A stretch of DNA of 64,000 nt, taken from contig JAPPFP010000006.1 of assembly GCA_028877275.1 (NCBI GenBank), positions 124,001 to 188,000 on the forward strand, in the 5' to 3' direction. Origin of the DNA: Acidobacteriota bacterium. Its GTDB lineage: Bacteria > Acidobacteriota > Thermoanaerobaculia > Multivoradales > Multivoraceae. Of the stretch, positions 1-8,769 are shown in pieces. The number at the start of each line of letters is the position of its first letter. The stretch's first letter is position 1. The notes beneath the pieces were generated by a model that was not told the DNA's origin, did no database searches, and saw only the letters and a list, made by a program, of their open reading frames with translations. Both the position numbers and the translations under genes were made by a program.

Positions 1-1200
1 GCACCACTCGATTGGGCTGCGACCCAGAACAACCTAGGCAATACTCTGGCGTCCCTAGGCGAGTGGGATAGAGGTGTCGAGCGCCTAAGGGAGGCGATCG
101 CTGCGTATCGCTACGCCCTTGAGGAACGTACCCGTGAGCGAGTGCCGCTGGCTTGGGCGATGACACAGAACGGCCTCGGTAGCGTTCTCGTGACCATGGG
201 CGAGCGTGAGCGGGGCACTAGGCACTTAGAAGAATCGGTTGCCGCATACTCTGCCGCCCTTGAGGAACGCACGCGGGTGCGGGTGCCGCTCGATTGGGCT
301 GCGACGCAGAACAACCTTGGTGTCGCCCTTCGGTCATTGGGTGAGCGAGAGACGGGCACTGAGCGTCTGGAACAGTCCGTCGCTGCATACCGTGCCGCCC
401 TAGAGGAGTACACCCGGAAGTCGGTGCCGCTCGATTGGGCCATGACTCAGAACAACCTCGGTGTCGCCCTGGCGACACTAGGTAGGAGGGAGCGAGGCAC
501 TGAGCGCTTGGAGGATTCGGTTGCCGCATATCGGCTCGCTCTTGAAGAGCGTACGCGGGCGCGCGTGCCTCTACAGTGGGCCTCAACGCAGAACAATCTT
601 GGTGCCGTGCTCGCGGCACTGGCCGAACGAGAGCGCGGCACTAAGCGCTTGGCGCAGGCGGTTGCCGCATATCGTGCCGCTCTTAAGGAACGTACGCGGG
701 AACGGGTACCGCTCGAATGGGCCGGGGCCCAGAACAACCTGGGCAATGTTCTTTGTCTCCTGGGCCAGCGGGAAGCCAGTGGCGAGCGCCTGAAGGAAGC
801 AGTCCGAGCGTTCGGGCTTGCTCTTGAGGAACGTGTCCGTGAGCGCTTTCCGCTTGATTGGGCTGTGACGCAGAACAACCTCGGCAACGCGCTTACGATT
901 CTGGGTGGGCTTGTTGGGGACGATGAGAACTTGGAACAGGCGGTAGCTGCCTATCGCGCCGCCTTGCACGAGCGTACGCGTGAGCGAGTGCCGCTCGATT
1001 GGGCTGGGACGCAGAACAACCTCGGCAACGCCCTTTATCTTTTGGGCCAGAGGGAAGACGGCACCAAGAGTCTGCGCGAGGCGGTCCGGGCCTACCGGGC
1101 TGCACTAGAGGAACGCACCCGTGATCGGGTGCCACCCGCGTGGAAGGCAACGACGGAGAACCTTGCAGCGGCTGTCGAGCTACTGCGCGAGCGAGGCTCT
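1..1200 (+). repeat. 141-bp in-frame tandem repeat (TPR array)
   Basis: Eight complete 141-bp units and a degenerate ninth follow each other without spacers, in register with the reading frame (47 codons). Divergence is mostly at third codon positions and in the loop after the GER motif, so the array is selected as protein rather than being a recent DNA-level expansion. Confidence 0.85.
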
Positions 1201-1209
1201 CAACCATAG
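1..1209 (+). CDS. TPR-type repeat protein, 5' end outside window
   Basis: The frame is open from base 1, so the start codon lies upstream of the window. The visible 402 residues consist almost entirely of a 47-residue repeat whose units begin at 1, 142, 283, 424, 565, 706, 847, 988 and 1129. Each unit has a VPLDWA-type turn, a TQNNLG helix, a GERE loop and an AAYRAALEERTRE helix, which is the pattern of long tetratricopeptide repeats. Such arrays form superhelical protein-binding scaffolds. In bacteria they often follow a CHAT, caspase-like, kinase or STAND NTPase module, but that part would lie outside the window, so the overall function is unknown. The GTG at 142 is just the second repeat, not a credible start. 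Codon third positions look less GC-rich than downstream genes, which hints at acquired DNA. Confidence 0.85.
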   Translation, partial: APLDWAATQNNLGNTLASLGEWDRGVERLREAIAAYRYALEERTRERVPLAWAMTQNGLGSVLVTMGERERGTRHLEESVAAYSAALEERTRVRVPLDWAATQNNLGVALRSLGERETGTERLEQSVAAYRAALEEYTRKSVPLDWAMTQNNLGVALATLGRRERGTERLEDSVAAYRLALEERTRARVPLQWASTQNNLGAVLAALAERERGTKRLAQAVAAYRAALKERTRERVPLEWAGAQNNLGNVLCLLGQREASGERLKEAVRAFGLALEERVRERFPLDWAVTQNNLGNALTILGGLVGDDENLEQAVAAYRAALHERTRERVPLDWAGTQNNLGNALYLLGQREDGTKSLREAVRAYRAALEERTRDRVPPAWKATTENLAAAVELLRERGSQP

Positions 1210-1314
1210 TCCTGTCGACCTTTCTGCGCGGGCACGGTTCTCGCCGTAGTTCAGCCAGGCTGCGGGCTGCTTGGTCGTTCTGCGACGGGTCTATTGGGGC
1301 GTGCGTGCGATTCG

Positions 1315-1719
1315 TCACCGGCAGATGGCGACACCCTCGGACTCTGCGGCCCGTTGAAGTGCGGTGTCCAGGGTCGCGAGCTCTCGTTTCTGACGGATTG
1401 CCAGTTCCAGGTACAGCGCGTCGTACACCGATAGCCTGTGGTCGCGCGCGAGACGCAACGTGGTCTCCTCATCGGGCGCATGGTCCAGTTCAACGTCGAG
1501 GTGCTCGATTTCGGTCAGCGCTTCCGTCGTCTGGGTCGGAGTGAGTCGACCTCGGCGTTCCGCCATGACAAGGGCGTTCCGCAGTTCCGCCCAGAACAGG
1601 CCCGGCGCCGATGCCCCATGCGTTCCCGCCTGTCCGAGGACCCGGTCGGCACCGGGCACGCGCTCGTCCTTGAGCAGCCAGGCGCAAGCGACCGAACAGT
1701 CAAGGACCGGAGCGTTCAT
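1315..1719 (-). CDS. vapC: PIN-domain toxin, VapC family
   Basis: This 134-residue protein has the PIN nuclease layout: Asp7 in an LDCSV strand, Glu45 in WAELRNAL, Asp100 in SVYDALYLELA and Asp118 in ATLDTAL. These acidic residues bind Mg2+. VapC toxins are RNases that typically cut tRNA or rRNA and so arrest translation until neutralised by the cognate antitoxin. The start ATG overlaps the antitoxin stop by four bases (ATGA), so the two genes are translationally coupled in the usual antitoxin-first order. The RNA target cannot be read from sequence. Confidence 0.9.
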   Translation of the reverse strand: MNAPVLDCSVACAWLLKDERVPGADRVLGQAGTHGASAPGLFWAELRNALVMAERRGRLTPTQTTEALTEIEHLDVELDHAPDEETTLRLARDHRLSVYDALYLELAIRQKRELATLDTALQRAAESEGVAICR

Positions 1720-1961
1720 CGGCGCCCGGCGTCACGGAGGGCCAGGATTTCCTCGACGGTGCCGGACCAACCGATCTCTCGGCGAAGCGCACGGATGTTG
1801 CGCACCGCTCTTACGGCCCGTTCTCGATCGGCCGGTGCGGGAGGCATTAGCCGAGCGACCGGCCGCCCCCGCTTGGTGATCGTGAACACTTCACCCTTCT
1901 CCGCCTCGTCGAGCAGGCGAGAAAGGTGGGTCTTGGCTTCAAAGGCGCCGATGTACTGCAT
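1716..1961 (-). CDS. Phd/YefM-family antitoxin
   Basis: The 81-residue protein begins MQYIGAFEAKTHLSRLLDEA and continues with a GEVFTITKRGRPVARL segment, the Phd/YefM DNA-binding fold that recognises its own operator. The C-terminal half should wrap the VapC-like toxin encoded immediately downstream. The ATG at 1961 is chosen because it opens the conserved fold and has a GAGGA ribosome-binding sequence about 6 nt upstream. A much longer in-frame extension toward 2393 lies antisense to the transporter gene and is not credible. Autoregulation is expected, and a palindrome sits just upstream. Confidence 0.88.
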   Translation of the reverse strand: MQYIGAFEAKTHLSRLLDEAEKGEVFTITKRGRPVARLMPPAPADRERAVRAVRNIRALRREIGWSGTVEEILALRDAGRR

Positions 1962-1984
1962 GACGGGTCCTCTAGAGCAAACAA

Positions 1985-1999
1985 ACTGGTTAGACCAGT
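1985..1999. promoter_or_regulatory. candidate operator of the toxin-antitoxin operon
   Basis: A perfect inverted repeat, ACTGGT-TAG-ACCAGT, lies 24 bp upstream of the antitoxin start in an AT-richer stretch containing TATA-like steps. Phd/YefM antitoxins bind palindromes overlapping their own promoter, so this is a good autorepression site. No binding data are available from the sequence. Confidence 0.55.
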
Positions 2000-2068
2000 C
2001 TATACGTAGAGCACGCCATGTGTCGCCTCCTCCAGTCAACCCGGCGGGAAACAGGTTCGGGGGAGTCG

Positions 2069-3502
2069 CTACCCGAACAGCCCCTTCGCCGCCTTCGCCT
2101 CCGGCGTCAGCCAGGCCGCGGCGCAGTAGGCGGCAAAGGAGATGGCCATTGCCGGGAACACCGCGTGCATGCCCTGGATGTCGAGCAGCATCCAGAGCCC
2201 GAGGGTCACGCCGCCGGCGGTGAAGGACAAGAGCGCTGCCGCACCGTTGCCGCGGCGCCAGGTCAGGCCCAGCGCGAGCGAAGGCAGGAAGCAGGCCGCG
2301 TAGAGGGCGCCGGAGAAGGAGGTCAGTTCGACGATGCCGCCGGGCGGGTCGATGGCGAGCACGGCGGTGATGGCCGCGAACAGCACGACGCATACCCGGG
2401 TGTTGCGGACGGCGTGACGGTCGTCGGTCGGCATCAGCAGACCGAGGAGGTCACGCTGGAAGGTCGAAGCCATGACGAGGAGCACACTGTCGAGCGAGGA
2501 CATGGCCGCCGAGACGAGGGCCAGAAACAGGAGGGCCTGGACCACCGGCGGGAAGATCGCCGGGTCGCTGAGCATCATCGGGATGACCTGGTCGGTGTCT
2601 GCGATGCCCTGACCGACGATGAAGTGAGCGTAGAGCCCGAGCGGCGCCAGCAGGCTGAACACGATGAGGAAGCTCAGGGTCGACACGACCAGGCCGCTCC
2701 TTGCGGCGGTCTCGGTCTCCAGGGCGTAGAAGCGCGAGAGCTGGCGCGGTTCGACGATCAGTTTGACGGTGGAAGCGAAGACGACGCCGATCAGCATCCC
2801 CAACGGCTGCGCCGTATCCCAACGGGCGAGCGAACCGTCGCCGATCTGCGCCAGGTCGCCGAGGCGGCCGATTCCGCCGGCCGCGCGGGTGATCAGGAAG
2901 AACATCAGCACCGCCGCCATCGTCATCAGCATGCCCTGGACGAAGTCGGTCCGCGCCACGGAGTGGAAGCCGCCGATCATCGTGTAGAGGCAGACGATCA
3001 GGACAACGACGAAGAGCGACAGGCCGTAGCTCAGGTCGAGTAGCTCGACGAGCAGCGAGCCGATGCCCTTGAACACCGCGGTCATGTACAGGAAGCTCGA
3101 GAAGATGACGATCAGGGCTGCGGCGAAGCGGGCCGGCCGGCTGTTGAAGCGGAAGCCGATGTAGTCCGGGATGGTCACCGAGCCGAGGGTCTCGGTCACG
3201 CCGCGCAGGCGCGGCGCCAGCCACGCCCAGGCGACGAAGGAGAGGACGACCGCGGTGGGGATGATCAGCAGCCAGGCGATGCCGGAGCCGTAGGCCCGGC
3301 CGGCGAAGCCGATGAAGCTGTTCGTGCTGGCGTAGGTGGCGAAGAAGGAAACGCCGAGGATGATGCCGCCGAGCGACCGGCCGCCGACCAGGAAGTCGGC
3401 CAGATCGCGGGTGCGGCGCTGGCCGATCAGGGCGTGGTGCACCAGGACGCCCGTGTAGAGGGCGAACAGGACGAGGATCAGCGCGTGTTCACGGAGCCAC
3501 AT
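2069..3502 (-). CDS. sodium:solute symporter family protein
   Basis: The 477-residue integral membrane protein has about thirteen hydrophobic segments and the typical opening of the SSS family: an N-terminal helix, a DFLVGGRSLGG loop, then SFFATYASTNSFIGFAG. A GVTETLGSVTIPDYIG segment and the TM5 region IGGFHSVARTDFVQG follow. SSS carriers couple Na+ influx to uptake of sugars, amino acids, carboxylates or quaternary amines. The substrate is not identifiable. The gene is read in the same direction as the Rieske oxygenase just upstream (63 bp gap), so the carrier may feed that enzyme. Confidence 0.88.
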   Translation of the reverse strand: MWLREHALILVLFALYTGVLVHHALIGQRRTRDLADFLVGGRSLGGIILGVSFFATYASTNSFIGFAGRAYGSGIAWLLIIPTAVVLSFVAWAWLAPRLRGVTETLGSVTIPDYIGFRFNSRPARFAAALIVIFSSFLYMTAVFKGIGSLLVELLDLSYGLSLFVVVLIVCLYTMIGGFHSVARTDFVQGMLMTMAAVLMFFLITRAAGGIGRLGDLAQIGDGSLARWDTAQPLGMLIGVVFASTVKLIVEPRQLSRFYALETETAARSGLVVSTLSFLIVFSLLAPLGLYAHFIVGQGIADTDQVIPMMLSDPAIFPPVVQALLFLALVSAAMSSLDSVLLVMASTFQRDLLGLLMPTDDRHAVRNTRVCVVLFAAITAVLAIDPPGGIVELTSFSGALYAACFLPSLALGLTWRRGNGAAALLSFTAGGVTLGLWMLLDIQGMHAVFPAMAISFAAYCAAAWLTPEAKAAKGLFG

Positions 3503-3564
3503 GGGCCGTCCTCAGGGCCGATGCCCGGATGGGGGAGTGCGGCGGGCCAGCCGGTGTCGCCGGC

Positions 3565-4644
3565 TCACAGGCCCATCTGGTCCAGGTACCAGCCGTCGAA
3601 CACCTGGATGCAGGCTTCGCTCTCTTCGAAGGCGGTGGGGCGGTATCCGCGAGACGAGACGCCCAACTGCGTGCGGGCGCAGATCTCCCAGTCCTGGCTG
3701 TTGACGAGGTGCCAGAAGTCCACGGCGTCACTGGGGTCGAAGCCGGGGGTCGCGACCGCGTCGGGGTCGAACAACCACTCGCAGACGACCCGCGTGCGAT
3801 CGGCGGCGATCGGCCAGAGCGTGTGGGTTACGACGTAGTCCCGGTGCAGGCTGATCAGCAGGTTGGGGTACACGTTGTAGTACTGAACCGAGGTCCGGTC
3901 GGCCACTTCGATCTCGGGAAGGTCGGGCCGGTCGCTGCGCCCTGTCGCCGTCATCGAGTTGCAGCCGTCGTTGAGTGTCATCGGACCGCCGACGAAGAAG
4001 CGGCCGGTTTCCAGGTTGCCGCCGTTACGGTAGTCCGACACCCGGTTCAACTCCGGGTGGACGACGGCGCAGTGGTAGCACTCGTTGTAGTTCTCGCAGA
4101 GGATCTTCCAGTTCGCCTGCGCTTCGTACTCGTGGCGGTCGCCCCGGACCAGCCGGCCCAGGGTGAACCGGGACAGGTCCGGCAGGTCGGCGGCGACCTC
4201 CGCAAGCGGCGGCCCGTCGGCCGCGAGCGACAGGTAGAAGAAGCCGTCCAGTGCGCCGATCCGCACCGGCACGAGGCCGGCGCTCTTCGGGTCGAAGTCC
4301 TGACCCATGTGCGGCGCGCCGATCAGCCGTCCGTCGAGGCCGTAGGTCCAGGCGTGGTAGGGGCATTGGAAGACGTTGGCCCGGCCGGCGCACTCGTCGA
4401 CGACGCGCGATCCCCGGTGGCGGCAGACGTTGAAAAAGGCGGCCAGGCCGGCCGCGGTCCGCACCGCGATTACCGACTCGCCCCCGATCTCGCGGGTCAC
4501 GAATCGCCCCGGTTCGTTCAACTCCTCGAGCCGTCCTCCGCACACCCACATGCGCGTGAAGATTCGCTCCATCTCGTCGCTGAAGACGGCGGGGTCGGTG
4601 TAGAGGCGGCCGTCCAGGGGTCGGGGCGCCTTGCGCGGCGTCAT
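3565..4644 (-). CDS. Rieske 2Fe-2S ring-hydroxylating-type oxygenase, alpha subunit
   Basis: This 359-residue protein has a complete Rieske cluster motif, Cys74-x-His76 and Cys94-x2-His97 (CRHRG and CPYHAW). The catalytic domain contains NECYHCAVVHPEL with His191 and His196 as mononuclear iron ligands and a later Asp in NSQDWEIC. Members hydroxylate aromatics or N-demethylate quaternary amines such as glycine betaine, carnitine or stachydrine. The close family cannot be separated here. No reductase or ferredoxin gene is adjacent. The divergent TonB receptor starts only 21 bp away, and a GcvT-like methyltransferase lies beyond it, which favours a demethylation role (inference). Confidence 0.87.
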   Translation of the reverse strand: MTPRKAPRPLDGRLYTDPAVFSDEMERIFTRMWVCGGRLEELNEPGRFVTREIGGESVIAVRTAAGLAAFFNVCRHRGSRVVDECAGRANVFQCPYHAWTYGLDGRLIGAPHMGQDFDPKSAGLVPVRIGALDGFFYLSLAADGPPLAEVAADLPDLSRFTLGRLVRGDRHEYEAQANWKILCENYNECYHCAVVHPELNRVSDYRNGGNLETGRFFVGGPMTLNDGCNSMTATGRSDRPDLPEIEVADRTSVQYYNVYPNLLISLHRDYVVTHTLWPIAADRTRVVCEWLFDPDAVATPGFDPSDAVDFWHLVNSQDWEICARTQLGVSSRGYRPTAFEESEACIQVFDGWYLDQMGL

Positions 4645-4665
4645 GGACGAATCCTAGCGCTGTTG

Positions 4666-7245
4666 ATGTGCCATCATCCCGCCGTGCCGCGTCTCTTCCT
4701 GCTCGCCATCCTGCTCGGCGCGTCCGCGGCCCCCGTTGCGATTCGGGCCCAGGAGGCCGGGGCGACGGCGCCGCCCGAGGAGGAGCTCGTCGCGGAATTC
4801 GACGAAGAGCTGGTGGTGATCGGCAGCCGCGCACGGCCGCGGTCGGTGACCGAGTCGTCCGTACCGATCGACGCCATCCCGGTCGAGGACGTTGTCAGCC
4901 AGGGCGCCAGCACGCTGGACTACCAGTTGCGGAACCTGGTGCCCTCGTTCAACGTCGCGACCCATCCGATCAGCGGCGCCGCGTCGCTGGTGCGCCCGGC
5001 CAGCCTGCGCAACCTGGCCCATGACCACACGCTGGTTCTCGTGAACGGCAAGCGCAGGCACCGGTCGGCGATCCTGGTCTGGTTCGGGGGCGTGACCGAC
5101 GGCACGCAGGGGCCTGACATCTCGACGATCCCGGCGACCGCGCTGCGCCAGGTCGAGGTGCTGCGGGACGGCGCCTCGGCGCAGTACGGCTCCGACGCGA
5201 TTGCCGGCGTGATGAACTTCCTGCTCAAGGACGACCCGTCGGGCGGCAGCCTGGAGGTGAAGAGCGGCGTCTACGGCGCCGGCGACGGCCAGGCCTACGC
5301 GATCGCCGGCGACATCGGACTGCCGCTTGGCGAGAACGGCTTCGCTCACCTGAGCATGGAGTACGGCAACGCCGACCCGACCAGCCGCAGCGTGCAACGC
5401 GCCGACGCGGCGGCGCTGATCGCCGCCGGCAACACGCACGTCCGCGACCCGGCGCAGGTCTGGGGGGATTCGGAGTACGAGGATGACCTGAAGCTGTTCG
5501 GCAACTTCGGCAAGCTCCTCGGGAACGGCGCGCAGGTCTACGGGCACGCCAACTACGCCGAGAAGACGGCGACGCAGGGCTTCTACTACCGGAATCCCAA
5601 CACCCGCGCCAACATCTTCAGCCTGGACGGCGGCCGGACGCTGCTCATTGGCGACGTGCTCGACGCACAGGACGGTGTACGCGACGGATCGGCCGGATGC
5701 CCGACCGTGACGATCACCGACGACCGGCCGGATCAGGACGCGCTGGCGCAGGTGTTCGCCGACCCGAACTGCTTCTCCTTCCAGGAGATCGCGCCTGGCG
5801 GATTCACGCCGTACTTCAGCGGCGTGATGACCGACATGTCGGCCGTGGCCGGGGTGCGCCGGAGCACGGAAAGCGGTTTCACGTGGGACGCCAGCGCGAG
5901 CTACGGCTCCCACGAAGCGGACTTCTTCCTCTTCAACACGGTGAACGCGTCGCTGGGGCCGCACAGTCCGCGCGACTTCGACCCGGGCGTTTACCGGCAG
6001 GCCGAACTCAACCTGCACTTCGACGTCTCCTACGCCGTTTCCGAACTCGTTCACCTGGCCGGGGGCGCCGAGTGGCGTGACGAGCGCTTCACGATCCGTT
6101 CCGGGGAGCTGCCGTCGTGGCAGGTCGGACCGTACGCGGCGCAGGGCTTCGTTTCCGGCTCCAACGGTTTCCCGGGGTTCCCCGACTACACGGCCGGGAC
6201 CTGGAGCCGCGCCAACACGGCGGTGTACGGCGACCTGGAACTGCGCGATCCGGAGGGTCGATGGACCCTCGGCGGCGCCCTGCGGTTCGAGCACTTCGAC
6301 GTCTTCGGCGACACGACGAACGGAAAGCTCTCGGCCCGCTACGCCCTGACCGACGCGGTCTCCGTGCGGGGCGGCGTCAGCACCGGCTTCCGGGCCCCGA
6401 CGCCGGGTCAGCAGAACGTGTTCAACGTGCAGTCGACGATCAACCCGGAGACGCTCGACCTGGTCGACAGCGCCACGGTGCCGTCGACCTTCCGCGCCGC
6501 GCAGTTCCGCGGCGGCCAGCCTCTCGAGCCCGAAACCTCGACCAACGCGACGGCGGGGCTCGTCGTCGACACCGGGCCGTTCACGCTGACGGCCGACACC
6601 TACCACATCGAGGTCGACCGGCGGCTCGCCCTGTCCCAGTTCTTCACGCTGGCCGCCGAAGAGCGCGCCCTGCTGCTGTCGGAAGGCATCACCTCGGCGC
6701 GCACGCTGTCCTCGTTCCGGTTCTTCATCAACGACTTCTCGTCGCGGACCCAGGGGATCGACATCGTCTCGACCTGGACGCCGCTGGCGCTGGACGGCAA
6801 CACGGTGTTCAGCCTGGCGCTGAACCACACGGAGACGGAGATCACGAAGGACTCGGAGCTGCTCGGTCCCGGCGACGTGCTCGCGTTGGAACGGGGCGTG
6901 CCGGAGACGCGGTGGAACCTGGCCGTCAGCCAGGGCATCGGGCGGATCGATCTGCTCGGACGCCTCCACTACTTCGGATCGTGGGTGGACCACCTCGACG
7001 CCCGCTCCGTGCGCCGCGCCGAGGCGCCGGTCCTGAGCGGCCAGTACATCCTCGACCTGGAAGTCAGCGTCCCCCTCGTGCGCGACACGGTTCTTTCGGT
7101 CGGCGGCCAGAACGTTTTCGACACGTTTTCGGATCGGATGGACCTGTTCGCCGCGCAGTTCGGCCTACCCTACAGCCAGTTCACGCCCTGGGGCCTGGGC
7201 GGCGGCTACTACTACGCGCGCCTCAACTACCGTTGGGGACGGTAG
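4666..7245 (+). CDS. TonB-dependent outer-membrane receptor
   Basis: About 859 residues with a signal peptide (LFLLAILLGASAAPVAIRAQ), a TonB-box-like EELVVIGSR, a plug domain (AIPVEDVVSQGASTLDYQLR, then VLRDGASAQYGSDAIAGVMNF) and a long beta-barrel ending in an aromatic-rich terminal strand (YYYARLNYRW). Such receptors import siderophores, cobalamin, glycans or other bulky ligands using TonB energy. The ATG at 4666 is chosen; GTG at 4684 would give a tidier signal peptide and is an alternative. The frame stays open far upstream to 3529, but that part is antisense to the Rieske gene and lacks coding character. The gene leads a plus-strand run reaching 13436. Confidence 0.9.
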   Translation: MCHHPAVPRLFLLAILLGASAAPVAIRAQEAGATAPPEEELVAEFDEELVVIGSRARPRSVTESSVPIDAIPVEDVVSQGASTLDYQLRNLVPSFNVATHPISGAASLVRPASLRNLAHDHTLVLVNGKRRHRSAILVWFGGVTDGTQGPDISTIPATALRQVEVLRDGASAQYGSDAIAGVMNFLLKDDPSGGSLEVKSGVYGAGDGQAYAIAGDIGLPLGENGFAHLSMEYGNADPTSRSVQRADAAALIAAGNTHVRDPAQVWGDSEYEDDLKLFGNFGKLLGNGAQVYGHANYAEKTATQGFYYRNPNTRANIFSLDGGRTLLIGDVLDAQDGVRDGSAGCPTVTITDDRPDQDALAQVFADPNCFSFQEIAPGGFTPYFSGVMTDMSAVAGVRRSTESGFTWDASASYGSHEADFFLFNTVNASLGPHSPRDFDPGVYRQAELNLHFDVSYAVSELVHLAGGAEWRDERFTIRSGELPSWQVGPYAAQGFVSGSNGFPGFPDYTAGTWSRANTAVYGDLELRDPEGRWTLGGALRFEHFDVFGDTTNGKLSARYALTDAVSVRGGVSTGFRAPTPGQQNVFNVQSTINPETLDLVDSATVPSTFRAAQFRGGQPLEPETSTNATAGLVVDTGPFTLTADTYHIEVDRRLALSQFFTLAAEERALLLSEGITSARTLSSFRFFINDFSSRTQGIDIVSTWTPLALDGNTVFSLALNHTETEITKDSELLGPGDVLALERGVPETRWNLAVSQGIGRIDLLGRLHYFGSWVDHLDARSVRRAEAPVLSGQYILDLEVSVPLVRDTVLSVGGQNVFDTFSDRMDLFAAQFGLPYSQFTPWGLGGGYYYARLNYRWGR

Positions 7246-7257
7246 GAGCGGCGGTCC

Positions 7258-8769
7258 ATGCCGCGCCGGGCTCCGCAGGGAACGCAGGCCGTCCAGCGGG
7301 CGCTGGCCCTGCTGAGGTCGTTCACGCCGGAGGCGCCGGAGCACCGCCTGTCGGACCTGGCGGCGTCGCACGGGCTCCATCCATCGACCGCGCATCGGTT
7401 GCTCGGCGTACTGGAGGCGGAGGGACTGATCGGACGCAGTCCGGACAGCCAGGCCTACCGGTGGCTGCCGGGCGCGCCCGGCGCCGGAGATGCCGTGCCG
7501 TCAACCCGTCGCAATGGACTGCGGCCGCTCGAACCGTTGCGAACGCCGTTCCATCGACGAACGGCAGAGCTCTGCGAGAGCGACGCCTGGCGCGACTGGT
7601 CTGGCTACACGTGCGTCGAAACCTACGAGCCGACGCCCGAACGGGAGTACTGGGCGGTTCGCAACGCCGCGGGCCTGATCGACGTGTCGCCGCTGTTCAA
7701 GTACGAGATCACGGGCGCGGACGCGGAGCGGCTGCTGGACCGGGTGATGACCCGGGACTTCTCGAAGAGCCGCACGGGCCGCGTGATGTACACGTCCTGG
7801 TGCAACGAGGAGGGCCACCTGCTGCAGGACGGCAACGTGCAGCGCCTTGCCGGCGAGCGCTTTCTGGTCAGCGCGGCGGAGCCCTGCCTGCGCTGGTTCG
7901 AGGACTGCGGCCGGGGCATGGACGTCGAGGTGCGGGACGTCTCGGAAGAGATCGGCGTGCTGGCGCTCCAGGGGCCACGGGCGCGGGCGGTAGCCGAGGC
8001 GGCCACGACGGGCATCGACTTCGGCGCGATGCGCTACTTCGACCTCGCGGCCGGAGAAGTCGGCCCGGGTGCCGGAGGCGGCCCGGTGACGGTGACCCGC
8101 ACCGGCTACACGGGTGATCTCGGCTACGAGTTCTGGGTGGCCGCCGGGCACGCCGAGGCGCTTTGGGACGCTCTGGTCGAGGCGGGTCGGGACCACGGGC
8201 TGCTGCCCGCGGGGCTCCTCGCGCTTGACATGGTGCGGGTCGAAGCCGGCCTCGTCCTGATCGACGTCGACTACGTGTCCGCGGCGCATGCCGAGATCGA
8301 GGTGCTGAAGGTGACGCCGGCCGAGGCTGGCCTCGGCTTCACCGTGAAGCTCGACAAGGAGGCCGACTTCGTGGGCCGGCGGGCCCTCGAGCTGGAGCTC
8401 GATCGCGGCCCGGCCTGGGCCGTGGTCGGCCTCGAGGTCGACTGGTTCGAGCTGGAGCGGCTGTGGTCCGAGATCGACCTCCGGCCGCAGGTCGTGGGCC
8501 AGCCGGCGTGCCGGGAGCCGACGCCGGTGTTCGCCCCCGGAGGATGGCAGGTCGGTCAGTGCACGAGCCGGTTCTTCTCGCCCCTGCTCAAGAAGTACCT
8601 CGGCCTCGCCACGGTGCACGCCGACGCGGCCGCCTTGGGAGCGGAGCTCGATGTCGAGGTCGCCGTCGGCTACGGCCGGCGCCGGGCACGGGCGCGGGTT
8701 GTCCGGCGGCCGTTCTTCAATCCGGCGCGCAAGACGGCGGTCGATCCGATGCCCGGGGTTGACGAATGA
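7258..8769 (+). CDS. IclR-type HTH fused to GcvT/DmdA-like folate-binding methyltransferase
   Basis: The single 503-codon frame begins with an IclR-style winged helix (residues about 8-68: AVQRALALLRSF, LSDLAASHGLHPSTAHRLLGVLEAEGLI) and, without any IclR effector domain, runs into a GcvT-like protein from about residue 95. The latter has the AVRNAAGLIDVSPLFKYEITG entry, ALQGPRARAV, and TRTGYTGDLGYEFWV, followed by the C-terminal barrel. GcvT relatives move one-carbon units from methylated amines, DMSP or methoxy-aromatics to tetrahydrofolate. GTG at 7495 is in frame and could instead start a stand-alone 424-residue enzyme; the IclR segment would then be a remnant. The stop overlaps the next ATG by four bases. 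Confidence 0.8.
   Translation: MPRRAPQGTQAVQRALALLRSFTPEAPEHRLSDLAASHGLHPSTAHRLLGVLEAEGLIGRSPDSQAYRWLPGAPGAGDAVPSTRRNGLRPLEPLRTPFHRRTAELCESDAWRDWSGYTCVETYEPTPEREYWAVRNAAGLIDVSPLFKYEITGADAERLLDRVMTRDFSKSRTGRVMYTSWCNEEGHLLQDGNVQRLAGERFLVSAAEPCLRWFEDCGRGMDVEVRDVSEEIGVLALQGPRARAVAEAATTGIDFGAMRYFDLAAGEVGPGAGGGPVTVTRTGYTGDLGYEFWVAAGHAEALWDALVEAGRDHGLLPAGLLALDMVRVEAGLVLIDVDYVSAAHAEIEVLKVTPAEAGLGFTVKLDKEADFVGRRALELELDRGPAWAVVGLEVDWFELERLWSEIDLRPQVVGQPACREPTPVFAPGGWQVGQCTSRFFSPLLKKYLGLATVHADAAALGAELDVEVAVGYGRRRARARVVRRPFFNPARKTAVDPMPGVDE

Noticed and set aside
1..1209. CRISPR-like or non-coding tandem repeat
   Set aside because: The 141-bp period is a whole number of codons with no spacers, and variation follows third codon positions, so it is a coding TPR array.
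3529..4665. In-frame upstream extension of the TonB receptor
   Set aside because: It lies antisense to the complete Rieske oxygenase and lacks protein-like composition; a signal peptide begins near 4666-4684.
4654..6993. 779-codon open frame antisense to the TonB receptor
   Set aside because: It has Arg/Gly/Val-rich composition typical of antisense frames in GC-rich DNA, no domain is recognisable, and the plus-strand receptor is full length.
7246..7257. Glycine riboswitch upstream of the GcvT-like gene
   Set aside because: Only 12 bp separate it from the TonB receptor stop, so there is no room for an aptamer.
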